From Flavobacteriales bacterium (GTDB lineage Bacteria > Bacteroidota > Bacteroidia > NS11-12g > UBA9320), in contig JACJZT010000003.1 in assembly GCA_020635455.1 (NCBI GenBank), positions 186,001-250,000 on the forward strand: a DNA stretch of 64,000 nt. The letters run 5' to 3'. Under the pieces are notes generated by a model. The model did not search any database. It worked only from the letters and a program-made list of their open reading frames with translations, and was not told the origin of the DNA. Positions 26,430 through 35,512 of the stretch are shown here, in pieces. The translations under genes were made by a program, and so were the position numbers. Numbering within the stretch: the first letter of the stretch is position 1; each line of letters begins with the position of its first letter.

Positions 26430-26437
26430 TAACTTTG
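26430..26437 (+). promoter_or_regulatory. Candidate -7 element for the HPt gene
   Basis: TAACTTTG fits TAnnTTTG, 22 bp before the TTG start of the HPt gene. Confidence 0.45.
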
Positions 26438-26459
26438 AACCGCTCACAATTAAATTCTT

Positions 26460-26807
26460 TTGGAAAATAAATTATACAGTACCGAACTTATACAGATGAT
26501 GGCAGGTGGGGATGAAAACTTCATTTTAAAAATGATTCGATTATTTATTCAACAAACGCCTGAAATGATCAAAAAACTGAATAAAGCTTTGGAGGAAGGA
26601 GACTTAAAACAAACAAAACTCATTGCACATAAAATGATCTCCTCCATTGATATGATGGGTATTGAAAGCATCCGGCAGGAGATCAGAGACCTTGAAAGAT
26701 CTGCGGCAAAAAATGGTTCGATTGAGGTAATAAGAAGTTATGTTGAGAATATTGGCAAGGTATTAACACTTACACTTGAACAAGTAAAAAACGACCATAA
26801 GCTCTAA
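26460..26807 (+). CDS. Stand-alone HPt (histidine phosphotransfer) protein
   Basis: 115 aa. The whole protein is one HPt four-helix bundle. The phospho-accepting site is H57 in LIAHKMISSIDMMG, matching the H-K-x-x-S pattern. HPt proteins shuttle phosphate between receiver domains of multi-step two-component systems. No ATG exists before the first helix, so TTG at 26460 is the likely start. No hybrid kinase is adjacent; the PhoB-like regulator 1.5 kb away is on the other strand. It converges with pdxJ with a 2-bp gap. Confidence 0.88.
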   Translation: MENKLYSTELIQMMAGGDENFILKMIRLFIQQTPEMIKKLNKALEEGDLKQTKLIAHKMISSIDMMGIESIRQEIRDLERSAAKNGSIEVIRSYVENIGKVLTLTLEQVKNDHKL

Positions 26808-26809
26808 AA

Positions 26810-27526
26810 TCAGCACCTTAACTCATGCTTATACATTTGTATGCTATTTTCAATTCCAAGGTATAAACTGTCTGATATCAAGGCATGTCCGATCGAAACT
26901 TCCATCAGACCCGGAACCTCACATGAAAAATAGTGAAGATTTTTAAGATCCAGATCATGACCGGCATTAATGCCTAAACCAAGTTCAAGTCCTTTTTGAG
27001 CAGCTTCCGTATATGCTTTTACAGCCTGTACCCTATCGGTATGGTACTGAACAGCATAGTATTCTGTATAGAGTTCGATTCGGTCAACACCGGTCAAGGA
27101 AGCGTCCACTACCCTTTCCACAACCGGGTCTAAAAAAATCGAGGTCCTTATTCCTTCACCTTTTAAGGTCCTGATAATTTCTGTGAGAAATTGCACGTTT
27201 GCCTTCACATCCCAACCGGCATTGCTTGTGATCGCATCGTCGGAGTCGGGTACAAGGGTCACCTGATCCGGTTTAACATCCAAAACAAGTTCCATGAATT
27301 TTTCTGAAGGCTTACCTTCAATATTAAATTCTGTATTTACCACCGGTTTAAGGTCATATACATCTTGATACCTTATATGCCTCTCATCCGGGCGTGGATG
27401 GACCGTGATCCCATCGGCACCAAATCTTTGACAGTCCACTGCAAATTTTATCAGATCCGGAACTTTTCCACCTCTGGCATTTCGGATGGTTGCAACTTTA
27501 TTGATATTTACGCTTAATTTGATCAA
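26810..27526 (-). CDS. pdxJ: Pyridoxine 5'-phosphate synthase
   Basis: 238 aa, a normal PdxJ length. Conserved blocks of the TIM barrel are LSVNINKVATIRNARGG, GITVHPRPDERHIRYQD (HPRPDxRHI signature), TLVPDSDD, IELYTEYYAV and LGINAGHDLDLKNL. The enzyme condenses 1-deoxy-D-xylulose 5-phosphate with 3-amino-2-oxopropyl phosphate to pyridoxine phosphate, the last ring-forming step of de novo vitamin B6 synthesis. pdxA is not in the window. Confidence 0.96.
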   Translation of the reverse strand: MIKLSVNINKVATIRNARGGKVPDLIKFAVDCQRFGADGITVHPRPDERHIRYQDVYDLKPVVNTEFNIEGKPSEKFMELVLDVKPDQVTLVPDSDDAITSNAGWDVKANVQFLTEIIRTLKGEGIRTSIFLDPVVERVVDASLTGVDRIELYTEYYAVQYHTDRVQAVKAYTEAAQKGLELGLGINAGHDLDLKNLHYFSCEVPGLMEVSIGHALISDSLYLGIENSIQMYKHELRC

Positions 27527-27542
27527 TTCAGAGCAAAAGTAC

Positions 27543-29573
27543 TTAAAAGCTTTTGCCTAACCATATACCGATTTGCTGTTCACCCATCTTATTTTCCTTA
27601 TTTGAAGGATCGGTGCTTACGGAGTAATTTATTTTTTTCATAATGGCATATTTAAGCTGCAATTTTAAGGTCTTTTTAAGATCCATTTTTAAAAGAATAT
27701 AACACCTGAAACCCGAACCATAAAACTGCTGAACGGACCACGAATACTTAACATCCCCTTCCGGTGCATAAATTCGGGATCCGTAGTTCTGTATATCAAA
27801 CCAATTCATTCTTAAGCCCAAATTTGAATTCAGGTCGGGTATTGGTTTTGTCAAGTCAAGGTAAATCAGGCTGCCGGGTGTTGAAATTGTAAACGGCTCC
27901 CTCAAGAACCTCCGCTCCATTCTGATCTTGAGTCTGAGTTTTGAAGGAAGCATGGTTTCCAGATGTATTCGGTATTGATACTTTTTATTGACTAATTGAA
28001 CAGGTGGATCGTCTAAATCTTCACCGGAGGTTTTCATTTCATATCGCAGTCGAAAATAAACAAAGGACTGTCGGTTGAAAGAATACCGGATCTCACCATA
28101 AAGATCCTGGCCCCTTACCGGCCCCTGAGTATTGAATGTATAACCCGGAATTTGATAATCGTCAAAATACAGGGAAACTTCAAGTTTTGTGAACGGCTTT
28201 ATACGTGCACCCGTATAAAAACCCTTTTCATTTGAGGGATCGGATCTTTCAGAAAATGAACCACTCCACTGAGTGTTGTAATATTTTGAAAAGTTTCTGT
28301 AAGCAGTTATCAGATCAAAATATTTTCCTAAACTCAGATATTGCCCTGTAATCAAACCATAATTGCCATTTTCGGAAATTGCATACTCGCCAAACCAATA
28401 GGTGTTTTTAAAAGACCATGAACAATATGAACTCGCTTTATAAAATGTATTGTTGGCAGGTGTATACCTGTCGAAATCAATTTGTTTGTTTTCAAAATCA
28501 AGACCATAAGTTGAATACAATCCGGTAATACCGATCTTAAACCTGTTTAATTTCTTGAGAAAATTATAAACAAAGGTCGTATTGCTCACCCTGTCCTTTT
28601 TATCCAACTCAGTCTCGTTTCTGTGATATCCGTCGATTACAAGTGATCTGATCGTTTCATCAGGGTGTATTACAGAATCCTGTTCAAGAACAAGTGCATC
28701 TTTTCGATGTTTCGAGATAATCAAAGTATGTTCTGCACTCAAAAATTCAATAAGAAGGGCAATTCCTCTGAAAAAATTATTTTCATCAAAGGAACGGTTT
28801 GGCAAAATGCCTTGCCTTGCAGAACTCACATTAAAGATCCTTGAAGATTTTCCGGCACTAAATGCAGAACCAAGTACCAGACCCTCCCCAAAGGAAGCTT
28901 TAAAGTCGCCAATAGCAATGGTTTTGAAGGTACGGTTAAGATCGTTCATCAAAAAATAGAATGAATAGTAGTCATAGAAATGCGTTTTCTTATTCCACTG
29001 AATTTTTTCTCCGGGATCTTTTTCGGCTGAGAATCCATAAATCATTTTCCGCTGGTATTGAGCCCTGAATCGTATTTGCTGCGATTCAGCGGATCCAGGG
29101 TACTCCGAGTACTTGTTTACGGCAGAATCTCCGATTTTAACAAAACTTACTTTGGTTTTAAAACTTAACTCCTTTTCGGATTTTAGAATACGGTTTATTA
29201 AAGTTTCATTCAATGAATTATCCGAACCAATATAAAACAGATCCCTTATTTCGAAAAGACGATCCGGGTTAAACACTTCCGGCACCTGCAGTTCGAGGAG
29301 AGAAATGAATTTACCATATTTCTTCCTATGGTCCACAATGGCCCTGATCTCTTCAGGATCCAATAAACCCAAAGCCAGGAGGTCTTCCGAACTGCATTCA
29401 TTGATCGAAACCTTGTTCATCTGCATTTCTATAGGGTCTGATAAAGCAAGGTCTTCATAATTTCCGATCTTATTTTCGGTAAGATCTTCAATCTGTTGAT
29501 CAGACAGGACATTCTCTTGTGCGGTTGCCTGTAAAAAGAAAAGTATGCAAAGTTTGAAAAATGTTCTCCTCAT
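27543..29573 (-). CDS. Exported helix-hairpin-helix protein with outer-membrane beta-barrel
   Basis: 676 aa from ATG 29573. The signal peptide ends ATA-QE. Residues about 45-120 hold ComEA-like helix-hairpin-helix units (NKVSINECSSEDLLALGLLDPEEIRAIVDHRKKYGKFISLLELQ). The remainder is a long series of amphipathic beta strands typical of an outer-membrane barrel. Similar Bacteroidota proteins are annotated only as HhH domain proteins, and the function is unknown. Its gene starts 4 bp after the stop of a second exported barrel-like protein, so the two are probably a functional pair. Confidence 0.8.
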   Translation of the reverse strand: MRRTFFKLCILFFLQATAQENVLSDQQIEDLTENKIGNYEDLALSDPIEMQMNKVSINECSSEDLLALGLLDPEEIRAIVDHRKKYGKFISLLELQVPEVFNPDRLFEIRDLFYIGSDNSLNETLINRILKSEKELSFKTKVSFVKIGDSAVNKYSEYPGSAESQQIRFRAQYQRKMIYGFSAEKDPGEKIQWNKKTHFYDYYSFYFLMNDLNRTFKTIAIGDFKASFGEGLVLGSAFSAGKSSRIFNVSSARQGILPNRSFDENNFFRGIALLIEFLSAEHTLIISKHRKDALVLEQDSVIHPDETIRSLVIDGYHRNETELDKKDRVSNTTFVYNFLKKLNRFKIGITGLYSTYGLDFENKQIDFDRYTPANNTFYKASSYCSWSFKNTYWFGEYAISENGNYGLITGQYLSLGKYFDLITAYRNFSKYYNTQWSGSFSERSDPSNEKGFYTGARIKPFTKLEVSLYFDDYQIPGYTFNTQGPVRGQDLYGEIRYSFNRQSFVYFRLRYEMKTSGEDLDDPPVQLVNKKYQYRIHLETMLPSKLRLKIRMERRFLREPFTISTPGSLIYLDLTKPIPDLNSNLGLRMNWFDIQNYGSRIYAPEGDVKYSWSVQQFYGSGFRCYILLKMDLKKTLKLQLKYAIMKKINYSVSTDPSNKENKMGEQQIGIWLGKSF

Positions 29574-29577
29574 TAAT

Positions 29578-30402
29578 CTAGTTCGACGCTTTTGAATAGG
29601 CAATACATCCTGAAACTGTATTTCGCAAATAAGGATGTGATAAAGTTGAGAAAGCGCAATGAAGGTTTTTTAATGAATATTTTAAGCCCAATCCAAAACT
29701 TCCGGGATTGGAGTGAAAACCGGCAATCAAAAGAATGCCTCCTGTATTCCGGTATTGTAAATTCACGATCAGGGCGCTCTGCTTTCCGGGAGACAGATCG
29801 TATTCAAGTACTGCACCGATCTCGCTGTTGAATTTAAATAAAAGAGCCGCATTAACTGAACAAGTTGGGGCACTTTGGCCGAAAGACCGATCATAAACGA
29901 ACGGATTAAAGACCCGGATAGATGCATCCAATACAGGAGATATTTTAAGTAACATTCCAAGGTCGGGAATTAATTTTTGAATTTTGGTATACTTAAGATC
30001 CGTTAAACGAAGTCTTAAATAACTCATTCCAATGCCTGCCGAGATCCTTTTGCCAAGATGCGAGGCAAAACTCAGTTTTAGTAGAGATTCATTATAATAC
30101 ATATTTCCAAACACTCCTGCTGCCAGACCAAAATGGAACTTATTTTTATGAATTTTATGCGCCGCTATCGAATAGGAATTAAGACCTTGTATTAAAAATT
30201 GGGACTGATATGCAATCGCTATGCTATTAGATCCGGTTTCCGTTAACATTCCGGGATGATTGTAAGCCGCGAAAAGATCCTTGCGCATACATTGAGATTT
30301 GCCGCCGGCAAGCGCTTGCGGCCCGGATGCTGATGGCAAATTCCAGGCATCAACGGCTAAAAGATCAAAAAACGTTAAAAACAGAAACAACAGGCACTTC
30401 AT
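29578..30402 (-). CDS. Exported PorV/PorQ-like beta-barrel protein, unknown function
   Basis: 274 aa. The signal peptide ends near AVDA-WN. The mature start SGPQALAGGKSQCMRKDLFAAYNHPGMLTETGSNSIAIAYQS resembles the opening of FadL/PorQ-like barrels, in which a small residue-rich lead is followed by a list of strands. The rest alternates glycine and aromatic residues as in outer-membrane strands. No specific family could be assigned. It precedes the HhH-barrel gene by 4 bp and is likely co-expressed with it. Confidence 0.65.
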   Translation of the reverse strand: MKCLLFLFLTFFDLLAVDAWNLPSASGPQALAGGKSQCMRKDLFAAYNHPGMLTETGSNSIAIAYQSQFLIQGLNSYSIAAHKIHKNKFHFGLAAGVFGNMYYNESLLKLSFASHLGKRISAGIGMSYLRLRLTDLKYTKIQKLIPDLGMLLKISPVLDASIRVFNPFVYDRSFGQSAPTCSVNAALLFKFNSEIGAVLEYDLSPGKQSALIVNLQYRNTGGILLIAGFHSNPGSFGLGLKYSLKNLHCAFSTLSHPYLRNTVSGCIAYSKASN

Positions 30403-30510
30403 AAAAGGCGAAGAAAGAGCCTGAGATATAAACTCTGTTCACATTTCAATAAAATTCAGAAATGAAATATCGGAATAAATTATTCCCTGCCTAAACAGTA
30501 TGGTAAAAAA

Positions 30511-30840
30511 CTAGATCGATTCTTTTAGTTCTATCAAAAAATCGCGGACCTTTTGAAGCGATTCAAGTACTTCCTTATTCTTGTTGAGCTGACCTTTTTG
30601 ATTTTTGAGACGTTCGCGTGCTCCACTTAAGGTAAGGCCCTTTTTTCTGGTAAGAAAATAAATCAGTTTCAGGGTTTCAATATCTTCTTTGGTATATAAC
30701 CGATTACCCTTTTTGTTTTTTTTAGGATGGATCTCACTGAATTCCTTCTCCCAAAACCTGAGCAATGAAGGGGCAACATCAAGCATGGTGCTTACCTCAC
30801 CCATTGTGTAATACAGCTTTTCTATATTCTCATCTTCCAT
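30511..30840 (-). CDS. MerR-family transcriptional regulator
   Basis: 109 aa. The N-terminal winged HTH (LYYTMGEVSTMLDVAPSLLRFWEKEF and NRLYTKEDIETLKLIYFL) is the MerR DNA-binding domain. A short helix follows for dimerisation. There is no C-terminal effector domain or metal-binding Cys set, so it belongs with the small Bacteroidota MerR proteins that probably sense nothing directly. Its ATG shares one base with the stop of the M23 peptidase gene (TAATG), indicating coupling. The target is unknown. Confidence 0.92.
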   Translation of the reverse strand: MEDENIEKLYYTMGEVSTMLDVAPSLLRFWEKEFSEIHPKKNKKGNRLYTKEDIETLKLIYFLTRKKGLTLSGARERLKNQKGQLNKNKEVLESLQKVRDFLIELKESI

Positions 30841-31811
30841 TAGTCGAAGGATTGGTTATGGGTGTTCGACAATTTCAGTATGGCTTCATATTGTTCAGGG
30901 GTCAGGTCGTTGTAATAATAATTCGCCGGATTAACGGTTGATTTATTTTTAATTACCTCATAATGAAGATGCGGACCTGTACTTTTTCCTGTATTTCCGA
31001 CAAAACCGATCACTTCTCCCCTGCTAACTTTCTGACCGGCTCTCACTTTAAACTTGCTGAGGTGAGCATATCTGGTTTTATACCCATAACCATGATTGAT
31101 CACGATGGATTTGCCATAACCCCATTGCTTGGATTCAACGACCTGGACCACTCCATCCCCTGTGGCAGTAACGGGGGTTCCAACAGGAGCCGTAAAATCC
31201 ATTCCCGCATGAAATTTTCGTGTTCTGTAAATCGGGTCGATACGGGATCCGTAACCGGAAGCCACTCTTTTAAGGTCTTTATTCGCAACCGGTTGAATGG
31301 CCGGAATCGACATCAGCATATCGTTCTTGGCTTTGGCCAGTTTGATAAGTTCGTCGTAAGATTTGCTCTGAACATAAAGACGTCTGTATAATTGATCGTA
31401 CGTTTCGTGTAATTTAATCATGGCTTCACCATTCTCATAGTTTCTCAAGCTGCGGTAACGGTCACTTCCTCCAATTCCAACCTTCCTTACATCCGGACTT
31501 ATCGGGGATGCCCCAAATATTTCACGATAAATTTTATCATCCCTTTCCTCAAGGCTTTTCATTACCTGTTGAATTTTGGCAGACTTTGCATCCAGTAATT
31601 CAAGTTGAAGTTTGTAATTGTCGATCTCCCTTCTAAGCAACTTTTCTTTGGGAGAGTCCATAAAACTATAAGCAAGGGTCAGAAACAGAAAACCTGCTAC
31701 CACTGAAGCCGACAGAAATCCAAAAACCCTCAATATCAATATCCATGTGCTGGTTTTAACATGCACAAATTGTAAGTTATGGGGATCAAACCTGTACTTG
31801 AATTTCTTCAT
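30840..31811 (-). CDS. M23-family metallopeptidase, membrane-anchored
   Basis: 323 aa. A single transmembrane segment (about residues 22-47, WILILRVFGFLSASVVAGF) follows a basic cytoplasmic N-terminus. A coiled-coil linker (about 55-180) leads to the LytM/peptidase M23 domain. Zinc ligands are visible in KFHAGMDFTAP and HLHYEV. It would cut peptidoglycan cross-bridges in the periplasm, or act as an activator if catalysis is not used. The arrangement, with the coiled coil before M23, resembles cell-wall hydrolases used in division or shape. It is co-transcribed with the downstream MerR gene. Confidence 0.93.
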   Translation of the reverse strand: MKKFKYRFDPHNLQFVHVKTSTWILILRVFGFLSASVVAGFLFLTLAYSFMDSPKEKLLRREIDNYKLQLELLDAKSAKIQQVMKSLEERDDKIYREIFGASPISPDVRKVGIGGSDRYRSLRNYENGEAMIKLHETYDQLYRRLYVQSKSYDELIKLAKAKNDMLMSIPAIQPVANKDLKRVASGYGSRIDPIYRTRKFHAGMDFTAPVGTPVTATGDGVVQVVESKQWGYGKSIVINHGYGYKTRYAHLSKFKVRAGQKVSRGEVIGFVGNTGKSTGPHLHYEVIKNKSTVNPANYYYNDLTPEQYEAILKLSNTHNQSFD

Positions 31812-31828
31812 TATTGAAGGTTTTAAGT

Positions 31829-31862
31829 TAATTTTGCCGTTTTTGACAGCTATACAAAAATA
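31829..31862. promoter_or_regulatory. Face-to-face candidate -7 elements of alaS (+) and the M23 gene (-)
   Basis: TAATTTTG at 31829-31836 faces alaS. On the other strand TATTTTTG (31862-31855) faces the M23 gene. The two expected start points (near 31842 and 31849) lie between them, so each promoter fires through the other. Confidence 0.4.
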
Positions 31863-31895
31863 AACTTTTAAACCACTCCTTACAAGCTTCCCCGA

Positions 31896-34529
31896 ATGAA
31901 TTCAAATGTGATTAGAAACAAATTTCTTGACTTTTTTGAGTCAAAAGGTCACAAAATTGTGCCATCGGCACCGATAGTTGTAAAAAACGACCCAACCCTG
32001 ATGTTTACCAATGCCGGCATGAATCAGTTCAAAGATTATTTTCTTGGTAACAAAGCTCCGGAAGCCACCCGGGTTGCCGATTCACAAAAATGTCTAAGGG
32101 TTTCGGGCAAGCACAACGACCTTGAAGAGGTTGGTGTAGACACCTATCATCACACCATGTTCGAAATGCTCGGCAACTGGAGTTTCGGCGATTATTTCAA
32201 AAAGGAAAGTATTCAATGGGCCTGGGAACTTCTTACCAAAACCTATGGCCTTGACCCAAACCGGATGTATGTAACGGTTTTTGAAGGGAGTGAAGATGAA
32301 AATCTGGAATTTGATCAGGAGACCTATCAAATATGGAAAAACATCCTTTCTGAAGAAAGGATACTTAAAGGAAACAAAAAAGATAATTTCTGGGAGATGG
32401 GTGAAACCGGCCCTTGCGGACCAAGCAGCGAAATCCATTTTGATCTCAGGAACAGTAGTGAAAGACTGGATGTACCCGGGCACAGCCTGGTCAATATGGA
32501 TCATCCTCAGGTAATTGAGATCTGGAATCTGGTTTTCATTCAATACAATCGAAAAAGCGACGGCAGTCTTGAACCTCTCCCACAAAAACACGTCGATACC
32601 GGCATGGGGTTTGAAAGGCTTGTGCGGGCTGTACACAGCAAACACTCCAATTACGATACCGATGTTTTTATGGACCTTATCCAACAACTTGAACAAAGTT
32701 CTGGAAAGCACTATGAAGGAAGTTCTGAAAACAAGACGGACATTGCCTTCAGGGTAATTTCGGACCACATCCGGGCCATTGCTTTTACCATTGCCGACGG
32801 ACAACTTCCTTCCAATACAGGTGCCGGTTATGTAATACGGCGAATACTTCGGAGGGCAGTTCGGTATGGTTACAGTTATCTCGACCTGAAACAACCCTTC
32901 CTTTCGGATCTGGTCGATACACTTGCTCTTAAGTTTGAAAGTGTTTTTCCGGAGCTGGATTCTCAAAAGGATTTTGTAAAAAAGGCCATTCTTGAAGAGG
33001 AAAGATCCTTTCTAAGTACCTTGTCCAAGGGATTAGACATCCTTTATGATTTGTTTAAAACTCAAAAAAATAAAATAATCGAGGGCAAGCAGGCTTTTGA
33101 ACTTTACGACACTTTTGGGTTTCCCTTAGACCTTACGCGGCTGATTGCCTCCGAAAATCAATTCAGAATCGATGAAGAAGGGTTTAAGAATGCACTTGAC
33201 CTGCAAAAGCAGAGAAGTAAGAAGGATGCAGAGAAAATTACCGGCGACTGGACCCTTACCGGCGAAGCCAAAGAACAACATTTCCTTGGATATACCCGTC
33301 TTGAATCGGAGTCAAACATTCAGAAATACAGGACGATCACTGTAAAAGGGAAACCTGTTTATCATCTGGTATTGGACCAAACACCTTTTTATGCAGAAAG
33401 CGGCGGTCAGGTTGGAGACACCGGAATACTTACCGGACAGGAAAATGATGAGATCGTTCAAGTCCTTAATACTCTTAAAGAGAACAATTTGAGCATACAT
33501 GTTTGTGACCGGATACCCAAGAACACCCAACAGGTTTTTAAGGCTAAGGTTAACAGAGAACGTAGGGAAAGGATCACCAAAAATCATTCTGCCACTCATT
33601 TATTGCATTCGGCCCTTAAACAGGTTCTTGGTGATCACGTTGCTCAAAAGGGTTCACTTGTAGATCCGGACCGGCTTCGGTTCGATTTTTCGCATTTTTC
33701 AAAGATCACCGATGATGAGTTAAATAAAATTAGTGAATTGGTAAATGAAAAGATTTCAGAACACATCCGGTTAGAGGTACTTGAAGACGTACCTATCAAG
33801 GACGCTCTTGAAATGGGAGCAATGGCTTTGTTCGGAGAAAAATACGGAGAAAAGGTTAGGGTGATCATTTTCGATCCTAAGTATTCGATCGAATTGTGTG
33901 GTGGTACGCATGTAAAGGAAACGGGAGAGATCGAAAGACTAATTTTAACCTCGGAATCTTCCGTGGCAGCCGGTGTGCGAAGAATAGAGGCAATAACAGG
34001 CCCTAAAGCAAATGAATACTTAGGTCAAAAACTGGATTTGCTCAACGAAATTGAAGATATCTTAGGCCATCCCAAAGACCTTGTTTTAAGTTTAAAGAAC
34101 CTTATTTCAGAAAATACCTCATCCAAGAAAACCATTCAATCACTTGCTGAAAACCAGTCGAAGCAGGTTCGCGAAAGTTTACTAAAAGAAGTTGCTGATA
34201 TAAACGGATTTAATTCAATTATAAAACAAGTCGACCTTATTAATGCAGAGCAACTAAAGGATATTTGTTTCCATTTAAAAAATTCTGACAAAAGGATGTT
34301 TGCTTTTTTAGGTACTGTTATTGATGGAAAACCCATGCTTGCCTTATGCATTGGAGATGAGCTTTTGAAGGAAAAAGAGCTAGATGCCGGAAAGCTGATT
34401 CGGGATTGGGCAAAAATGATCGATGGCGGTGGCGGTGGTCAGGCATTTTTTGCAACTGCCGGAGGCAAAAAAACTGAAGGCTTGAAAGACGCCTTAAAAA
34501 TGGCCAAAAACTTTCTGGAAAATAGTTAA
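31896..34529 (+). CDS. alaS: Alanyl-tRNA synthetase
   Basis: 877 aa. The class II catalytic core begins with NKFLDFFESKGHKIVPSAPIV and includes PTLMFTNAGMNQFKDYFLG and GMGFERL. The editing domain has the zinc-binding HSATHLLH and CGGTHVKETG. The C-terminal DHHA1 part ends in GGGGGQAFFATAGGKKT, the glycine-rich tail that binds tRNA. It charges tRNA-Ala and clears mischarged Ser/Gly. No neighbour links it to a pathway. Confidence 0.97.
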   Translation: MNSNVIRNKFLDFFESKGHKIVPSAPIVVKNDPTLMFTNAGMNQFKDYFLGNKAPEATRVADSQKCLRVSGKHNDLEEVGVDTYHHTMFEMLGNWSFGDYFKKESIQWAWELLTKTYGLDPNRMYVTVFEGSEDENLEFDQETYQIWKNILSEERILKGNKKDNFWEMGETGPCGPSSEIHFDLRNSSERLDVPGHSLVNMDHPQVIEIWNLVFIQYNRKSDGSLEPLPQKHVDTGMGFERLVRAVHSKHSNYDTDVFMDLIQQLEQSSGKHYEGSSENKTDIAFRVISDHIRAIAFTIADGQLPSNTGAGYVIRRILRRAVRYGYSYLDLKQPFLSDLVDTLALKFESVFPELDSQKDFVKKAILEEERSFLSTLSKGLDILYDLFKTQKNKIIEGKQAFELYDTFGFPLDLTRLIASENQFRIDEEGFKNALDLQKQRSKKDAEKITGDWTLTGEAKEQHFLGYTRLESESNIQKYRTITVKGKPVYHLVLDQTPFYAESGGQVGDTGILTGQENDEIVQVLNTLKENNLSIHVCDRIPKNTQQVFKAKVNRERRERITKNHSATHLLHSALKQVLGDHVAQKGSLVDPDRLRFDFSHFSKITDDELNKISELVNEKISEHIRLEVLEDVPIKDALEMGAMALFGEKYGEKVRVIIFDPKYSIELCGGTHVKETGEIERLILTSESSVAAGVRRIEAITGPKANEYLGQKLDLLNEIEDILGHPKDLVLSLKNLISENTSSKKTIQSLAENQSKQVRESLLKEVADINGFNSIIKQVDLINAEQLKDICFHLKNSDKRMFAFLGTVIDGKPMLALCIGDELLKEKELDAGKLIRDWAKMIDGGGGGQAFFATAGGKKTEGLKDALKMAKNFLENS

Positions 34530-34629
34530 TATTACACTCCTGTGGCATATTTTTTACACAAAAATTAACGGGCGTCATACTACAAAACCTACTTAACCCT
34601 TTGTTATTCACACTTTACCGTTGTTAAAA

Positions 34630-34637
34630 TAATTTTG
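34630..34637 (+). promoter_or_regulatory. Candidate promoter of the universal stress gene
   Basis: TAATTTTG matches TAnnTTTG, 45 bp before the ATG. TTTG at 34600-34603 is a possible but distant -33 element. Confidence 0.5.
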
Positions 34638-34681
34638 TAGTCTTTTTGATTTTCTATTATACTTGAAGAAAAAACTTCTTT

Positions 34682-35491
34682 ATGGATTATACATTTAAAA
34701 AAATTTTACTGGCATATGATCATTCCGGAGCTTCAAAAGTTGCGCTTGAAAAAGCCCTATACACCTGTAAGGCTTTTAATACCGGTTTAACCATTGTTAA
34801 CATTAAAAATGCAAAATCCACCGACGAAGATTTCAGGTCAGAAGTAGAGACCATCCTTAAAAATTCAGGTGTTGCTTACGAGTACGTTGAACGTTCGGGC
34901 AATGTAAGCAAGGAAATATCCATTTTAGAAAGAGAAATCGGTGCAGACCTTATATTCATGGGTTCCCATGGTGTTCAGGGTTTTCAACCCTATTGGATCG
35001 GGAGCAATGCATATCGCGTTGTAAGCGCATCTTCCTGCCCGGTAATTACTATTCAGGAAGATTCAGCCAGTGCTGATTTTTCCAATATTTTATTACCTCT
35101 TGACAATAGTATTGAAACTCGTCAGAAGGTTCCATATTGCGTGATCTTTGCCAAAGCCTTCAAAGCAACGGTTCACATCCTGTCAGTAAGCAAGGATTCT
35201 TCGGAGGAAACTACAATGAAGATTACCGCTTATGCAAATCAAACGGCTAATTATCTCAACGAAAGAGGAATTCCGAATACTTTTGATATCATTCAAGGGC
35301 AGTCTGTGCCACAAACCTGTATTGATTACGCAAAAGAAAAGAAGGCGGGTTTAATAATGATGATGACCGAAACCGAAAGTGCAAGCTGGTTCATGGGAAC
35401 TTATGCGCAACAGTTGATAAACCATTCACCCATTCCGATATTGTCAATTCACAGCAGAGATCTTTTGCTTATGGATGCTGCCGGCTATTAG
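34682..35491 (+). CDS. Universal stress protein, tandem USP domains
   Basis: 269 aa made of two USP folds, roughly residues 3-130 and 135-263. The first has KKILLAYDHSGASKVALEKAL and GADLIFMGSHGVQGFQPYWIGSNAYRVVSASSCPVI (the GSHG...GS..... ATP loop). The second has ILLPLDNSIETRQKV and the related but looser MMMTETESASWFMGTYAQQLINHSPIPI, missing the clean G-2x-G-9x-G loop, so ATP binding is better supported in the first. Role in stress tolerance is inferred from the family. It converges with the SDR gene. Confidence 0.93.
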   Translation: MDYTFKKILLAYDHSGASKVALEKALYTCKAFNTGLTIVNIKNAKSTDEDFRSEVETILKNSGVAYEYVERSGNVSKEISILEREIGADLIFMGSHGVQGFQPYWIGSNAYRVVSASSCPVITIQEDSASADFSNILLPLDNSIETRQKVPYCVIFAKAFKATVHILSVSKDSSEETTMKITAYANQTANYLNERGIPNTFDIIQGQSVPQTCIDYAKEKKAGLIMMMTETESASWFMGTYAQQLINHSPIPILSIHSRDLLLMDAAGY

Positions 35492-35512
35492 CCGGATATA
35501 CAAGTCCAAAAT

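Noticed and set aside
32094..32966. 290-codon minus-strand frame inside alaS
   Set aside because: Fully inside a conserved essential gene on the opposite strand; no family similarity.
35476..35496. CCGGCTATTAGCCGG at the end of the universal stress gene
   Set aside because: The loop is too small or the stem only five pairs, and no T-run follows in either direction; not called a terminator.
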